Shown here piece by piece: positions 8,272 to 16,052 of a stretch of 32,493 bases of DNA. Position 1 is the stretch's first letter. Each line of letters opens with the position of its first letter. Both the position numbers and the translations under genes were made by a program. Source of the stretch: a virus; the IMG/VR virus record IMGVR_UViG_3300043395_001432, positions 1 to 32,493 of that record; one strand, given 5' to 3'. The notes beneath the pieces were generated by a model. The model worked only from the letters and a program-made list of their open reading frames with translations, ran no database searches and had not been told where the DNA came from.

Positions 8272-9063
8272 TTACTCTCCGGATACGAGGTGTTTGGTTA
8301 GTACGTCTACCAGCGGGTCTACAGCTAGGTTCGCAAGCTGCTGGTGAGCCTGAGAATTGGACAACTGGGTCAACTGCGGTCCGGTCGGCATCGGTACAGG
8401 CTTGCTTACCGGGGAAGTCCCCTGCGGGGTAACGTCGATTTCAACGGTACGCCCATCGGGGGCAACGATTTGCTTATAACGCTTCTTGATGCGGCCACTT
8501 ACCTGCTCGGGCTCAGAATTCGCCTTGGCCTCCTTCTTTGGCTCGGGCTTCGGGGCTGGACGGGAGGCGGTTTCGGCCTTGCGGACTACCTGCTTGGGAG
8601 CGGGAGCGGTCTTCTTAAGGGCTGGAGGAGCCTTTGCGGCAGGCGCAGCCACCTGACGCAGGGACGGAGCCGGGGGAGGAGCAGCCTTTACGGGCTCCGC
8701 AAGCTCGGGCTTGCGCAGGATTTTGCTGGCAACCGTCTTCAGGGCGCTCACTTCGGCCTCGGTAAATACGTCCTTGGCTGGGGCAGTCTCCTGCTTGATG
8801 CCCAGTAGCACCTCTAGGCGATTACGAATGAAGCCCCGCACCTCCTTCTCGACCTCGACCGCCGCCGGGGTCATGTCCCCGAACAGGTGGTCATTGAGAA
8901 GTAGGCGGTAGTAGCTTGCAATCTCCAGCCGCTGCTCCACTTCGGAAAGCTGGTCGTCGAACGCAGCTTCCTGCTCCTGCTGCTCTAGCTGCTGCACGAC
9001 CTGCTCGGCGGCCTCTTCGGAGTCCGCAAACTGGCTGGGGTCATCAGAAAAACTGAATGGCAT
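8272..9063 (-). CDS. Hypothetical protein with Pro/Ala/Lys linker, 263 residues
   Basis: The N-terminal 120 residues are acidic and helical, with a Glu/Gln-rich start (EEAAEQVVQQLEQQEQEAAF). The middle (about 125-190) is a Pro/Ala/Lys linker, and the C-terminal part carries a short ordered-looking segment (RIKKRYKQIVAPDGRTVEI). ATG 9063 has AAGGAC at good spacing. No catalytic motif was seen. A GCGTTATAA copy inside this gene is probably coincidental because it encodes the KRYK peptide. Confidence 0.8.
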   Translation of the reverse strand: MPFSFSDDPSQFADSEEAAEQVVQQLEQQEQEAAFDDQLSEVEQRLEIASYYRLLLNDHLFGDMTPAAVEVEKEVRGFIRNRLEVLLGIKQETAPAKDVFTEAEVSALKTVASKILRKPELAEPVKAAPPPAPSLRQVAAPAAKAPPALKKTAPAPKQVVRKAETASRPAPKPEPKKEAKANSEPEQVSGRIKKRYKQIVAPDGRTVEIDVTPQGTSPVSKPVPMPTGPQLTQLSNSQAHQQLANLAVDPLVDVLTKHLVSGE

Positions 9064-9078
9064 TTTGTGTCCTTTGGT

Positions 9079-9507
9079 TTAACGACCGGTGCTACCAAAA
9101 CCGCTCTCGCCACGCTGGGTACCGCTTAGCTCGGTGGTCTCGACTACTTCGGGGATTACAACCTTGGCTACCACTAGCTGGGCAATCCGGTCGCCCTTGT
9201 GACCAATGAACGTGCGGAGGCCGTGGTTAATGAGAATGACCTTGATTTCCCCTCTGTAATCTTCGTCAATGGTCCCCGGGGAGTTGAGTACCGTCACCCC
9301 GTGCTTGGCGGCTAGCCCGGAACGGGGGCGCACCTGTCCCTCATGGCTGGGAGGCAGTTCCATGGCGAGGCCCGTAGGCACCAGCTTGATATCGCCCGGG
9401 TTGAGAATGAACTCTTCCACGCAGCACAGGTCCAGACCTGCGGCTAGAGCGGTTCCCCGAGTGGGAATTACGGCATCTTCGTGTAGCTTCAGGAACTTAA
9501 CGGTCAT
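9079..9507 (-). CDS. dut: dUTP pyrophosphatase (dUTPase)
   Basis: Hydrolyses dUTP to dUMP and pyrophosphate, keeping uracil out of DNA and feeding dTMP synthesis; trimeric family. All five family motifs are visible: AGLDL (motif 1), RPRSGLA (2), GTIDEDYRGEI (3), GDRIAQLVV (4) and RGESGFGSTGR (5). The length of 142 residues is normal. ATG 9507 (MTVKFLKLHED) is preferred over an upstream in-frame start because it aligns with the family N-terminus and clears the GCGTTATA box at 9519-9526. The gene follows a terminator-like hairpin and pairs with the upstream ribonucleotide reductase gene in dNTP metabolism. Confidence 0.97.
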   Translation of the reverse strand: MTVKFLKLHEDAVIPTRGTALAAGLDLCCVEEFILNPGDIKLVPTGLAMELPPSHEGQVRPRSGLAAKHGVTVLNSPGTIDEDYRGEIKVILINHGLRTFIGHKGDRIAQLVVAKVVIPEVVETTELSGTQRGESGFGSTGR

Positions 9508-9518
9508 GGTAATCGTGG

Positions 9519-9526
9519 TATAACGC
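9519..9526 (-). promoter_or_regulatory. Candidate phage promoter motif GCGTTATA upstream of dut
   Basis: GCGTTATA on the minus strand lies 11 bases upstream of the dut ATG and about 10 bases beyond the end of the terminator hairpin at 9537-9564. That order, terminator then motif then start codon, is what a promoter would give. Confidence 0.5.
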
Positions 9527-9536
9527 AAAAAGACAA

Positions 9537-9564
9537 AGGCCCCAGCGGATTGCCGCTAGAGCCT
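9537..9564 (-). terminator. Terminator after the ribonucleotide reductase gene
   Basis: A 12-position stem with two mismatches (9537-9548 against 9553-9564) and a four-base loop is followed on the minus strand by TTTGTCTTTTTG. It stands 30 bases past the reductase stop codon and directly before the dut promoter-like motif. Confidence 0.75.
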
Positions 9565-9593
9565 CTGCCTTCGGGACCAAGGGGTGCTACAGA

Positions 9594-11459
9594 CTACTTG
9601 ATGGGGCAACTTCCATTCTGGCACTCTAGACTATCGAGGTCGCTGCCACTCCCCACCGCATCTACGTTCACCGGGGAGATTTTGGAAGACAGCTTCTCAA
9701 ACTGCTCCTTCGTGATGGCTTCCTTCGGAGCCTGCTTGAAACCATGCTCGGAATGGCAGAGGAACGAAATGGTCTTGAGGTACTGGAGGTTATCGGCAAG
9801 CCACTTCTTCAGTTCCGGTAGCTCTTCCCGCTTGTAATACACGGTCACCGAAACCGCTTGGTCGGCCCAGTGCTTCTGAGCCATCCTGAGCACATCTAGC
9901 TGCTGCCAAGTGGTCCAATTTTCGTCTGCTACAGGAGCACCTTCGGGAGCCTGCTCGTAGAAGTCAACCACCACGGTGTTGTGGTCGAGCGTACCATCAA
10001 AGCGCACCACCGGCTCAATATGGTGACCCGCAGCAGCAAGCAAGGGGACAAGCGGGTCCGCAGAAGAGAAGCGTACACGCTGGATGTAGTACCGGCTGTA
10101 GGCTGCGTGGATGCCTTCGTACCCGCGCATATCATACATCTTGGAGATGGTCCCGGACGGCTTGATGACCGTGGTGCGGATGGACTCGGGGATGCCTAGC
10201 TCACGGCTGTACTTGACATTCTCGTCCTGAATGGCCGCATACGCCCGGTCGAGATGCTCCGGGGTAAACAGCGGGCTCTGGAGACAGCCGGTAATGCCAG
10301 TCCCAATGCGCCGGTTGCGCTTGATGACCTCGTCGCACTTGGGCTGGTGGTACTTCTCCATGGTTACCCGCTTGCCCCAACGGTGCATGAGCCGACCGGC
10401 CTCTACAAACTCGTCTGGGCTGGCGATATGGGGTAGGGCAATCTCCTGTAGATTGCAGGGCTCCCCGTCCTCCAGCGTGGCCTCTGCGCAGGGATTGACT
10501 ACGATGGCCGAGTCCTTCTTCAACTCGCCCATACGCCCGTACTTCTGGATGTTGGTACGATTGACAATACCAAACGGCTCGCCCTGCTCGTAGGTCTTCC
10601 AGAACAGCGGGTGCAGGTCCTCTACGTCATCCACTACTACGCTGAAATTCGCCATGGCCCGTTGGGTGGGGATGGGGCCGAGGTCCCAACGCTTGGCCTT
10701 GAGGTATTCCTTGTCGAAAGCGTCACCAAGAATGATAATAGCAGAGCGGCGCACGTTACCCGCTACTACCATCTCGCCAATTGAGCAGAGAATGTCTGCT
10801 GCGTCAATCGGGCGAATGGAACGGCCTTCCCGGGCCTGTAGGATGGCAGTCAGCTTCTCAATGTAGTTGATGAGAGGGAGCGGGCCAGAGGCGGTTCCAC
10901 CAAAGCCCTTGATGACCTCCCCGGCCCCACGAATGACGACCGTGGAATACTCTACAGACTTGCCTGTGACGAAGAATGCCTCCAGCACGCGGCGGGTAAG
11001 TTCGCACCAGCCTTCCCGACTGTCTGGGACAATGAATGAAGCGTCCTTGGTGGACTTGTGGACCACCTTGACGTTCTTTTTGACCTTGGGGAGCTTGGAG
11101 ACGAAGCGGTGCTCTACGCTCATGCCCACGCCACCACCCAGCATCAGGAGGTCCTGCGCAAGCACGAAGTTGTACCAATCGTCCCCAGTCACGCCCCAGC
11201 AGTTAACCAGAGCCGCTCCGCCCAGAGTAGAATGAGAGGGAGCGCCCGAGAACCAGTACCCACGGCCCGCAGGGCCCGCCTTGCGCTCGGTCAGGAAGTA
11301 GCGCAGGCGATTGATTTCATTCTCTGACAAGTTGTGCCCACGGACATTCCCGCCGATGACACGCTCTACCGTATCATTCCAAGACTCTACAAAACCGAAG
11401 TCCTTGCGGGCGTAGGTGCGCTTGAAGACTACTGATGCTAGGTTACTCCAGTCAGACAT
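9594..11459 (-). CDS. nrdJ: Class II (adenosylcobalamin-dependent) ribonucleotide reductase
   Basis: Reduces ribonucleotides to deoxyribonucleotides using B12. It resembles the monomeric Lactobacillus-type triphosphate reductase: VNCWGV near residue 87 holds the first redox cysteine; NPCAE followed 11 residues later by PCNL gives the thiyl cysteine, glutamate and second redox cysteine at the family spacing; and the C-terminus ends with a CxxxxC pair (ECQNGSCPIK) for re-reduction. At about 621 residues it is shorter than the 739-residue prototype. Two in-frame ATGs occur (11465 and 11459); 11459 is chosen because AGGAG lies 8 bases upstream, whereas it is only 2 bases from 11465. It sits between the resolvase and dUTPase genes. 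No small subunit gene is needed or seen. Confidence 0.93.
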   Translation of the reverse strand: MSDWSNLASVVFKRTYARKDFGFVESWNDTVERVIGGNVRGHNLSENEINRLRYFLTERKAGPAGRGYWFSGAPSHSTLGGAALVNCWGVTGDDWYNFVLAQDLLMLGGGVGMSVEHRFVSKLPKVKKNVKVVHKSTKDASFIVPDSREGWCELTRRVLEAFFVTGKSVEYSTVVIRGAGEVIKGFGGTASGPLPLINYIEKLTAILQAREGRSIRPIDAADILCSIGEMVVAGNVRRSAIIILGDAFDKEYLKAKRWDLGPIPTQRAMANFSVVVDDVEDLHPLFWKTYEQGEPFGIVNRTNIQKYGRMGELKKDSAIVVNPCAEATLEDGEPCNLQEIALPHIASPDEFVEAGRLMHRWGKRVTMEKYHQPKCDEVIKRNRRIGTGITGCLQSPLFTPEHLDRAYAAIQDENVKYSRELGIPESIRTTVIKPSGTISKMYDMRGYEGIHAAYSRYYIQRVRFSSADPLVPLLAAAGHHIEPVVRFDGTLDHNTVVVDFYEQAPEGAPVADENWTTWQQLDVLRMAQKHWADQAVSVTVYYKREELPELKKWLADNLQYLKTISFLCHSEHGFKQAPKEAITKEQFEKLSSKISPVNVDAVGSGSDLDSLECQNGSCPIK

Positions 11460-11471
11460 TGCCATTTCTCC

Positions 11472-12101
11472 TTACTTCTTTCCGTCGCAGTGGGGAACAC
11501 CGTTGTATAGCGCGAGACCCAAGCAGATAGCGTCAGCTACGTCATCGTCTTTGGCCTTGAGCGACAGGCCGAACATCTGGTTGACTAATCGGATGGCTAC
11601 GTGCTTCTTATTGACTTTGCCCCGAACGCCCATCTGCTTCTTGAGTTCCGCGAACTTCTTCAGGTCCAGTTTACCGTCCGTTTTTGCCTTTTGCTTGGCT
11701 TTCGCTACCTTTGCGTTCTGTTTCTTGTCCTCCTTCGACAGCATCCCCCCAACCGACTTGCGCCAATCTGACGTGTTGATGTAGACCACCTTGGCCTTGG
11801 TGTCTAGCAGAGTGTGCAACACCGCGTAGTGCAGGAACTCCAGAATCTTTTGCGTATACCGGCTACGGCTACCATTCGTCTCTTCGATAACGATGACGTC
11901 CGGGCGGTGCTTGGCTAATTGGTCCTGAATCAGCAGGGCCATGTTCTTGGCTGCGTAGTAGTAGGAAAATGGGTACGGCCCATAATCCTCAATGCGCTTA
12001 TCATTCTGAATGGAGCCCTGCTCCAGAAGCTTGACCTCTCCGTCGTGCTCCTGCACACTGTAGCCGGTACTGGTCGAAATGTCTAGGGCAAATACTATCA
12101 T
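11472..12101 (-). CDS. RuvC-fold Holliday junction resolvase
   Basis: A 209-residue protein of the RNase H/RuvC fold that probably cuts branched DNA before packaging. Visible acidic residues are FALDIS (D7, strand 1), VIVIEE (about 73) and a late DDDVADAICLGLA, the classic D-E-D(D) arrangement with the final helix. The middle has a lysine-rich insertion (KEDKKQNAKVAKAKQKAKT) suited to DNA contact. The start at 12101 (MIVFALDIS) is chosen because the longer frame up to 12188 would read through the terminator at 12122-12162. It is followed closely by the reductase gene, whose Shine-Dalgarno lies near this stop. Confidence 0.85.
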   Translation of the reverse strand: MIVFALDISTSTGYSVQEHDGEVKLLEQGSIQNDKRIEDYGPYPFSYYYAAKNMALLIQDQLAKHRPDVIVIEETNGSRSRYTQKILEFLHYAVLHTLLDTKAKVVYINTSDWRKSVGGMLSKEDKKQNAKVAKAKQKAKTDGKLDLKKFAELKKQMGVRGKVNKKHVAIRLVNQMFGLSLKAKDDDVADAICLGLALYNGVPHCDGKK

Positions 12102-12121
12102 TGTTGACTCCGGAAAAGGCA

Positions 12122-12162
12122 AAACTCCGGAAGGCTTCGATGCTGCAAGCCGTCCGGAGTTT
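12122..12162 (-). terminator. Strong terminator hairpin upstream of the resolvase gene
   Basis: A 10-bp arm AAACTCCGGA (12122-12131) pairs with 12153-12162. It is continued by a 5-bp GGCTT/AAGCC stem after one A-G mismatch, around a 9-base loop. On the minus strand it is followed by TTTTGCCTTTT. It lies between the gene ending at 12213 and the resolvase start at 12101. Confidence 0.85.
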
Positions 12163-12212
12163 CGGCAAACGCATGGCTCATCATGCATTCGCTATGGCAC
12201 ATCATTCACTAA

Positions 12213-12542
12213 CTAAGGTTGGCCATAATCTCGCTTAGACAGATACAGTTTCGCAAACCTTGCGCACTCTAGATTTGCTTGATGCGCATCGTGATTATTC
12301 AGCATCACCTTGGTTACCAAGTCTTTGGCTACTTCAAAAGTTGTTGCTCGCGCATTAACGATGGGACGGGTTAGGTCTGACTCTCGGTGGCATACATATT
12401 CCCAAAAAGCGCCACTGGTAACACTCAAGATTTGCACCACACTGGCGATATAACCTCCGCCCTTAAAGTGGTACATCATGGAGCCGTCAGGCCAATGCTG
12501 AACAGTCCAAATCAAAGGGGTAGGAAATGGAGTTTTTGACAT
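12213..12542 (-). CDS. Hypothetical protein, 109 residues
   Basis: No family recognised. The product MSKTPFPTPLIWTVQHWPDG and following is aromatic-rich at the N-terminus, probably with several beta strands (MMYHFKGGGYIASVVQILSV), then helical in its C-terminal half. ATG 12542 is chosen; the frame is open to 12605, but that extension is proline-rich with no good ribosome site. Base composition here looks less GC-rich than neighbouring genes, and it is bounded downstream by a strong terminator, so it may be a recently acquired single-gene insertion (inference). Confidence 0.7.
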   Translation of the reverse strand: MSKTPFPTPLIWTVQHWPDGSMMYHFKGGGYIASVVQILSVTSGAFWEYVCHRESDLTRPIVNARATTFEVAKDLVTKVMLNNHDAHQANLECARFAKLYLSKRDYGQP

Positions 12543-12637
12543 TGTTTTTCCGTTGGCTAGAAAAGGCGGGGGTGGCGCTGTTTTACTCGGCAGTCCCCCG
12601 GACACAGAGAAGCGCCCGCTTAGCTGCCGAAAGCATA

Positions 12638-12946
12638 CTAATGGGGGGTTGCGTCAAACTCGCCAGCAGCCTTACCGGTGTCTTCCAAGACGCGCTTGCA
12701 GAACTGAATCTTCAAGCGGTTCATCTTGGTACCGTCTCGGTAGACCTCATTGGCGAGCTTGGCTGCCTCTACCTTGTCCTGAAGGTCAGTGTCGTCCTCC
12801 TTGGCCTTCATCAACTCCTCTTGGTCAAGAGCAGTCTGCGCAATCTTGGCGCGAATGGCCTCCTCAGACATTCCGGCGATAGCATCCCGGAACTCCTCGG
12901 GCAGAGCGGCGAACTTGTCCTTCTTTGGTCCCTTCGGGCGTCCCAT
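12638..12946 (-). CDS. Small charged protein with GRPKG-type N-terminus
   Basis: A 102-residue helical protein beginning MGRPKGPKKDK, reminiscent of an AT-hook-like basic grip, followed by an acidic helical body (EEAIRAKIAQTALDQEELMK). Function is unknown; DNA binding is plausible from the basic start. ATG 12946 follows a GGAGACGAG sequence, and a GCCGTTATAAG motif lies about 37 bases upstream, between it and the Rad50-like gene. Confidence 0.75.
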   Translation of the reverse strand: MGRPKGPKKDKFAALPEEFRDAIAGMSEEAIRAKIAQTALDQEELMKAKEDDTDLQDKVEAAKLANEVYRDGTKMNRLKIQFCKRVLEDTGKAAGEFDATPH

Positions 12947-12982
12947 CTCGTCTCCGTGTTGTAGTTGGTGTTACGATGAGCT

Positions 12983-12989
12983 TATAACG
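12983..12989 (-). promoter_or_regulatory. Candidate promoter motif CCGTTATAAG before the 102-residue gene
   Basis: The minus-strand CGTTATA core sits in the short gap between the Rad50-like stop (12991) and the gene starting at 12946, leaving a leader with a Shine-Dalgarno sequence. It matches the motif before the Rad50-like gene over AGCCGTTATA. Confidence 0.45.
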
Positions 12990-12990
12990 G

Positions 12991-15033
12991 CTAAATCAAG
13001 GACACCCCGTTGCGCAGTTCCACGTCCACGAACTGGGTAAACATCTCCTTGAACTCGGTGGCGTGGTCTACTACCAAAACGAGGCGGTCCTGCGCGTACT
13101 GTGACAGGATTGTCATACCGCTCTCCTTAGAAACGATATCGAGACCTTCAAAAGCCTCGTCCAGCACCAGCCACCCCGGGACAATACCGGCGCGGCGGCT
13201 GACCACGGAACTCACGGCAAGGTCCACAGCCAGTTCTACAGACGTCAGCATGCCGCCCGAGCAGCCGCTCTTGAGCGGGGCTTCGATGCCGTTAAACGAG
13301 ACCATGGGTATAATTGACTTTTTGATGGTGCCCTTCTGGGTGGCGGTCTCGGACGCAAACCGTACCGTAACATGCTGAGCATTCGGTAGTCCAGACAAAA
13401 TCTCATTGGTCTCAGCCGAAATCTCGTCCAGAACCTCATCAAAGATGCGCCCGAGGAAGCCTTCCCGGCCTACCAGCTTGATGAAGTCCTGCTCGGCCTG
13501 AATCTGGACCTTGAACGCACTGGCCTTCTGCTCTACGTCGGCCAGATAAACCTCGGCCTCTCCCAGCCGCTGCTGGACCTGCTGGAGGCGTTGCGCTTCC
13601 CGGGCGTTGCTGTCCGTTGCGGCCTTGAGGCTAGTTTGGGCCTGAAACAGGTCGTTCCGGGCGGCCAATTCCTCTTCCTGCTGTGTCTGCACTGCTAGCT
13701 GAGCCTCCTTGACAAAAGACTCAAATCGCTGGGTTACCGCAAGCACCTGCTGCTGGCGCTTGAACTCGGCTGCCTGCCTCTGTCCAGCCACCGCCACCTG
13801 CGCCGTAGCAAGGTCAGTAGTCAGCTTGGACTTGACGGTGCCCAGCTTCTCAATCATCGGGTCTGGCTCAAACGTGCTGAGTGCGTCTGCTTCCTTTTCT
13901 AGCGGAAGAAGCAGGTCCAGAGCAAGCTCGTGGTCCTGCATCGTTTTGGCATCTTCAGAGTTCTGCTTTGCAAGAGCGGCAATCCGGTCTTGCGCCTCGT
14001 CCCACTGACGTTCACAAGTAGGGCAGATTGACTGTTGAAGCTTGGTAATCTCTTTGGTCCGAGACTGAATCTGGCTGTGAATCTGAAGCGACTCAAGCTG
14101 GCGCTTACGGAGGTTTGTGACCCGTTGCCCAATTTCGCGCAGTTGCGCAAGTCGTGCAACGTCCCTCTCCTTATCGGCCGCCTTCAGCTTGTCAATCCTC
14201 TCGTTGACATTTGCGAGCAGGTCCGATACCCGTCTCACCTCGGACATGTCTGGCTCAAACGCCACCACGGGGATGGCTGCTAGCTCCCGGTCCCGGTCAA
14301 AGATAACGGTCTGTAGATACTCCTTGACATTTTCCAGCCTCTTCTTGGCGTCTACATGCTCGGCTTCAGCTTCCTTAGCGGCAGTCTTCAAGGGCTCGAC
14401 GTCTACGTGCGTCAAGCTCTGGAGGTCGGCTCGATACCGGTCCACAGTCAGCTTGGCGGGCTCAATCTGGCTCAAGGTGGCGTGGCCGTCCTTCTCCAGC
14501 TTCTTGATGTTCTCGCCTGCCTGCTCGACTGCCTGCTCAAAACGCTCCAGCCCCAATACGGCGGTCAAAAACGACTTCTTCTCGGAATCGGTCTTGGACA
14601 GGAACAGCCCGCGCTCCTGCTGGGCACGGTAGGTCAGCGCCGAGAGTAGGTCCGCAGAAAGCCCCAGCGCCTCCCGGAGCTTGTTCTCTACCAGCGAAGC
14701 CGAGCCAGCCACCTTCTTGCCATTGACGGTGACCGACAGCTTCTCGCCCCGGGTAATGACGATTTCGTCATCTTTGGCCGTCAACTCCAGCTTGACAGAC
14801 ATGGGCTCTTCGGTAAGCCAAGACTGGAGGGCGGTGGCAGGGAAGGGGCTGTAGCCAAGCGCGTAGGCAATCGCTAGGTTGATGGATGACTTGCCCGAGC
14901 CGCTGCTTCCGCCCGTGTCGTGATTCTTCCCACGAATGAGAACAAGCCCCTTTTCCGGGAACTCGACCGTGCAAGTGTCCTTGAACGAGCGGAACGCCTT
15001 AAGAGTGAGCTTGCGCAGGTGGATAGCGGCCAT
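12991..15033 (-). CDS. Rad50/SbcC/T4 gp46-like recombination ATPase
   Basis: The SMC-type ATPase of a DNA end-processing nuclease complex, 680 residues. The Walker A is GGSSGSGKSS (about 41-50). Long coiled-coil arms surround a zinc-hook CPTC (C337, C340). The C-terminal lobe has the ABC signature SGGM (about 594) and Walker B WLVLDEAFEGLD (about 618-628). ATG 15033 is used because AGGTGA lies just upstream; an in-frame GTG at 15039 lacks a site. Its likely partner, the Mre11-like nuclease at 22107-23087, is encoded 7 kb away on the other strand, whereas sbcC and sbcD are usually neighbours. Confidence 0.93.
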   Translation of the reverse strand: MAAIHLRKLTLKAFRSFKDTCTVEFPEKGLVLIRGKNHDTGGSSGSGKSSINLAIAYALGYSPFPATALQSWLTEEPMSVKLELTAKDDEIVITRGEKLSVTVNGKKVAGSASLVENKLREALGLSADLLSALTYRAQQERGLFLSKTDSEKKSFLTAVLGLERFEQAVEQAGENIKKLEKDGHATLSQIEPAKLTVDRYRADLQSLTHVDVEPLKTAAKEAEAEHVDAKKRLENVKEYLQTVIFDRDRELAAIPVVAFEPDMSEVRRVSDLLANVNERIDKLKAADKERDVARLAQLREIGQRVTNLRKRQLESLQIHSQIQSRTKEITKLQQSICPTCERQWDEAQDRIAALAKQNSEDAKTMQDHELALDLLLPLEKEADALSTFEPDPMIEKLGTVKSKLTTDLATAQVAVAGQRQAAEFKRQQQVLAVTQRFESFVKEAQLAVQTQQEEELAARNDLFQAQTSLKAATDSNAREAQRLQQVQQRLGEAEVYLADVEQKASAFKVQIQAEQDFIKLVGREGFLGRIFDEVLDEISAETNEILSGLPNAQHVTVRFASETATQKGTIKKSIIPMVSFNGIEAPLKSGCSGGMLTSVELAVDLAVSSVVSRRAGIVPGWLVLDEAFEGLDIVSKESGMTILSQYAQDRLVLVVDHATEFKEMFTQFVDVELRNGVSLI

Positions 15034-15040
15034 GCTCACC

Positions 15041-15047
15041 TATAACG
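15041..15047 (-). promoter_or_regulatory. Candidate promoter motif CCGTTATAGG before the Rad50-like gene
   Basis: The minus-strand AGCCGTTATAGG lies 7 bases upstream of the ATG at 15033, between it and the stop of the small gene ending at 15049. If it is a -10-like box, the transcript would be nearly leaderless. Alternatively it contributes to the AGGTGA ribosome site. Confidence 0.4.
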
Positions 15048-15048
15048 G

Positions 15049-15270
15049 CTACTTTCGCCGGTAGGCGTTTTGCTCATCCGGGTCGAGAGCAAGGTTGTAG
15101 TCGTGGACTACCTTCCAAGCCCCGCTGTCAAAAGCCATGTTGGACAGGGGCCGAGGACGGGCGTTAGTTGCAATCTCTTCATCGTCGCACAGCAAAGAGA
15201 AGACGGTGCCACCATCCTCGTGCTTGAGAACGATGCGCACCGTCTTCCCGCTCATCTTCATATTCTTCAT
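15049..15270 (-). CDS. Small hypothetical protein, 73 residues
   Basis: The product starts MKNMKMSGKTVRIVLKHED and ends DPDEQNAYRRK. It looks like a small beta-rich domain (VRIVLKHEDGGTVFSLLCD) and a C-terminal acidic to basic tail. The start at 15270 is fixed by the ATGA overlap with the stop of the zinc-ribbon gene; the frame is open further upstream, but only as a shadow of that gene. No known motif. Confidence 0.7.
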   Translation of the reverse strand: MKNMKMSGKTVRIVLKHEDGGTVFSLLCDDEEIATNARPRPLSNMAFDSGAWKVVHDYNLALDPDEQNAYRRK

Positions 15271-15503
15271 GGCTTTTGCTTTGAGCGTTCCTTGAAGACT
15301 TCCTCGGCATTTGCAATCCGAGTAACCTTCCGAGGCATCCAGCCGTTGTCCAGCGTCTCTGTGATGCTGGCGGTGGCGGGTTGCATGCTGCGTTTCATCT
15401 GCCCACCACACTCACAGTTAAAGCCCTTGTCCGCATCCGCCGCCTGCATCAGCCGCCTGCGCTCTTTCTGGCAGGCTTCGCATTGGAAGTAGTACAAAGG
15501 CAT
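15267..15503 (-). CDS. FmdB-like zinc-ribbon protein
   Basis: A 78-residue protein starting MPLYYFQCEACQKE with a CxxC pair (C8, C11) and a second CxC pair about 20 residues on (FNCECGGQMKR). This is the layout of FmdB-type putative regulatory zinc ribbons (Y-x-F-x-C-x-x-C at the N-terminus, then C..CG..M.R). The rest is charged and probably helical. Function is unknown; such proteins are common in phages and are thought to bind nucleic acid or act in regulation. Translationally coupled to the 73-residue gene. Confidence 0.75.
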   Translation of the reverse strand: MPLYYFQCEACQKERRRLMQAADADKGFNCECGGQMKRSMQPATASITETLDNGWMPRKVTRIANAEEVFKERSKQKP

Positions 15504-15509
15504 GGCTGC

Positions 15510-15656
15510 TTACTCCTCGTAGTACCGCCCCTCAGAGTCGTAGCTGCCAACCTTGCCAGACTTTGGAGCGTTGCGCTTATACATCTTGTACTGGTCCCAT
15601 AGGGCGGATACCGCGAATCCAGCACCGATGCCAGCGAAGAAAGCGAGGATTGACAT
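15510..15656 (-). CDS. Tiny membrane protein, 48 residues
   Basis: A short frame starting MSILAFFAGIGAGFAVSALW, followed by DQYKMYKRNAPKSG and ending in SEGRYYEE. One hydrophobic N-terminal segment (about 2-20) with small residues is a good transmembrane helix, leaving a basic then acidic cytoplasmic tail. It lies 3 bases downstream of the 123-residue membrane protein gene and 6 bases before the zinc-ribbon start, so it fills an otherwise empty gap in a tight operon. The function is unknown; lysis or membrane anchoring are possible. Confidence 0.7.
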   Translation of the reverse strand: MSILAFFAGIGAGFAVSALWDQYKMYKRNAPKSGKVGSYDSEGRYYEE

Positions 15657-15659
15657 GGC

Positions 15660-16031
15660 TTACTTCTTCCCCTTCTTGGAGGTAGGCTTCGTCTTGGAGG
15701 ACTTCTCGCTCTTCTTGTCCTGAGCAACGGGCTTTAGCACAATCACTGTGCCAGCAAACGGGCTATCGGGAGTGCCAAGTTCAGGCTTCTTTAGCTCAAT
15801 GCTGCCAATCGGACTGGTCAGTCCAGAACCTGGGGAAACAACGACGGCCGACTCTACTGGCGCTGCCTTTGCAGAAAGGTCCGAAGGAATGAGAATGGGA
15901 AGCTTCTTCTCTAGCTCTCGTAGGCAGTAGTCGAGCATCGACACTCGACGGGCCAGTAGCACTAGAGACATGAGAGACAGCATGCCGTAAACGGCGGCGA
16001 CGATAACGATAAGTAGGGAGGTAGTGTCCAT
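15660..16031 (-). CDS. Single-pass membrane protein, 123 residues
   Basis: An N-terminal hydrophobic helix (SLLIVIVAAVYGMLSLMSLV) is followed by a positively charged flank (LARRVSMLDYC), a Pro/Gly/Ser-rich extended region and a Lys/Ser-rich tail (KSEKSSKTKPTSKKGKK). It resembles an anchored protein with a disordered basic cytoplasmic tail. It comes just after the chaperonin gene and a GGTTATATA motif. No family was recognised. Confidence 0.8.
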   Translation of the reverse strand: MDTTSLLIVIVAAVYGMLSLMSLVLLARRVSMLDYCLRELEKKLPILIPSDLSAKAAPVESAVVVSPGSGLTSPIGSIELKKPELGTPDSPFAGTVIVLKPVAQDKKSEKSSKTKPTSKKGKK

Positions 16032-16040
16032 GGTGGTGTA

Positions 16041-16047
16041 TATAACC
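16041..16047 (-). promoter_or_regulatory. Candidate promoter motif GGTTATATA after the chaperonin gene
   Basis: On the minus strand AGGTTATATA lies between the GroEL-like stop (16053) and the start at 16031. It shares GTTATA with the motifs before dnaE, dut and others, but the flanking CG is replaced by GG as in the dnaE copy. Confidence 0.35.
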
Positions 16048-16052
16048 TAGCT

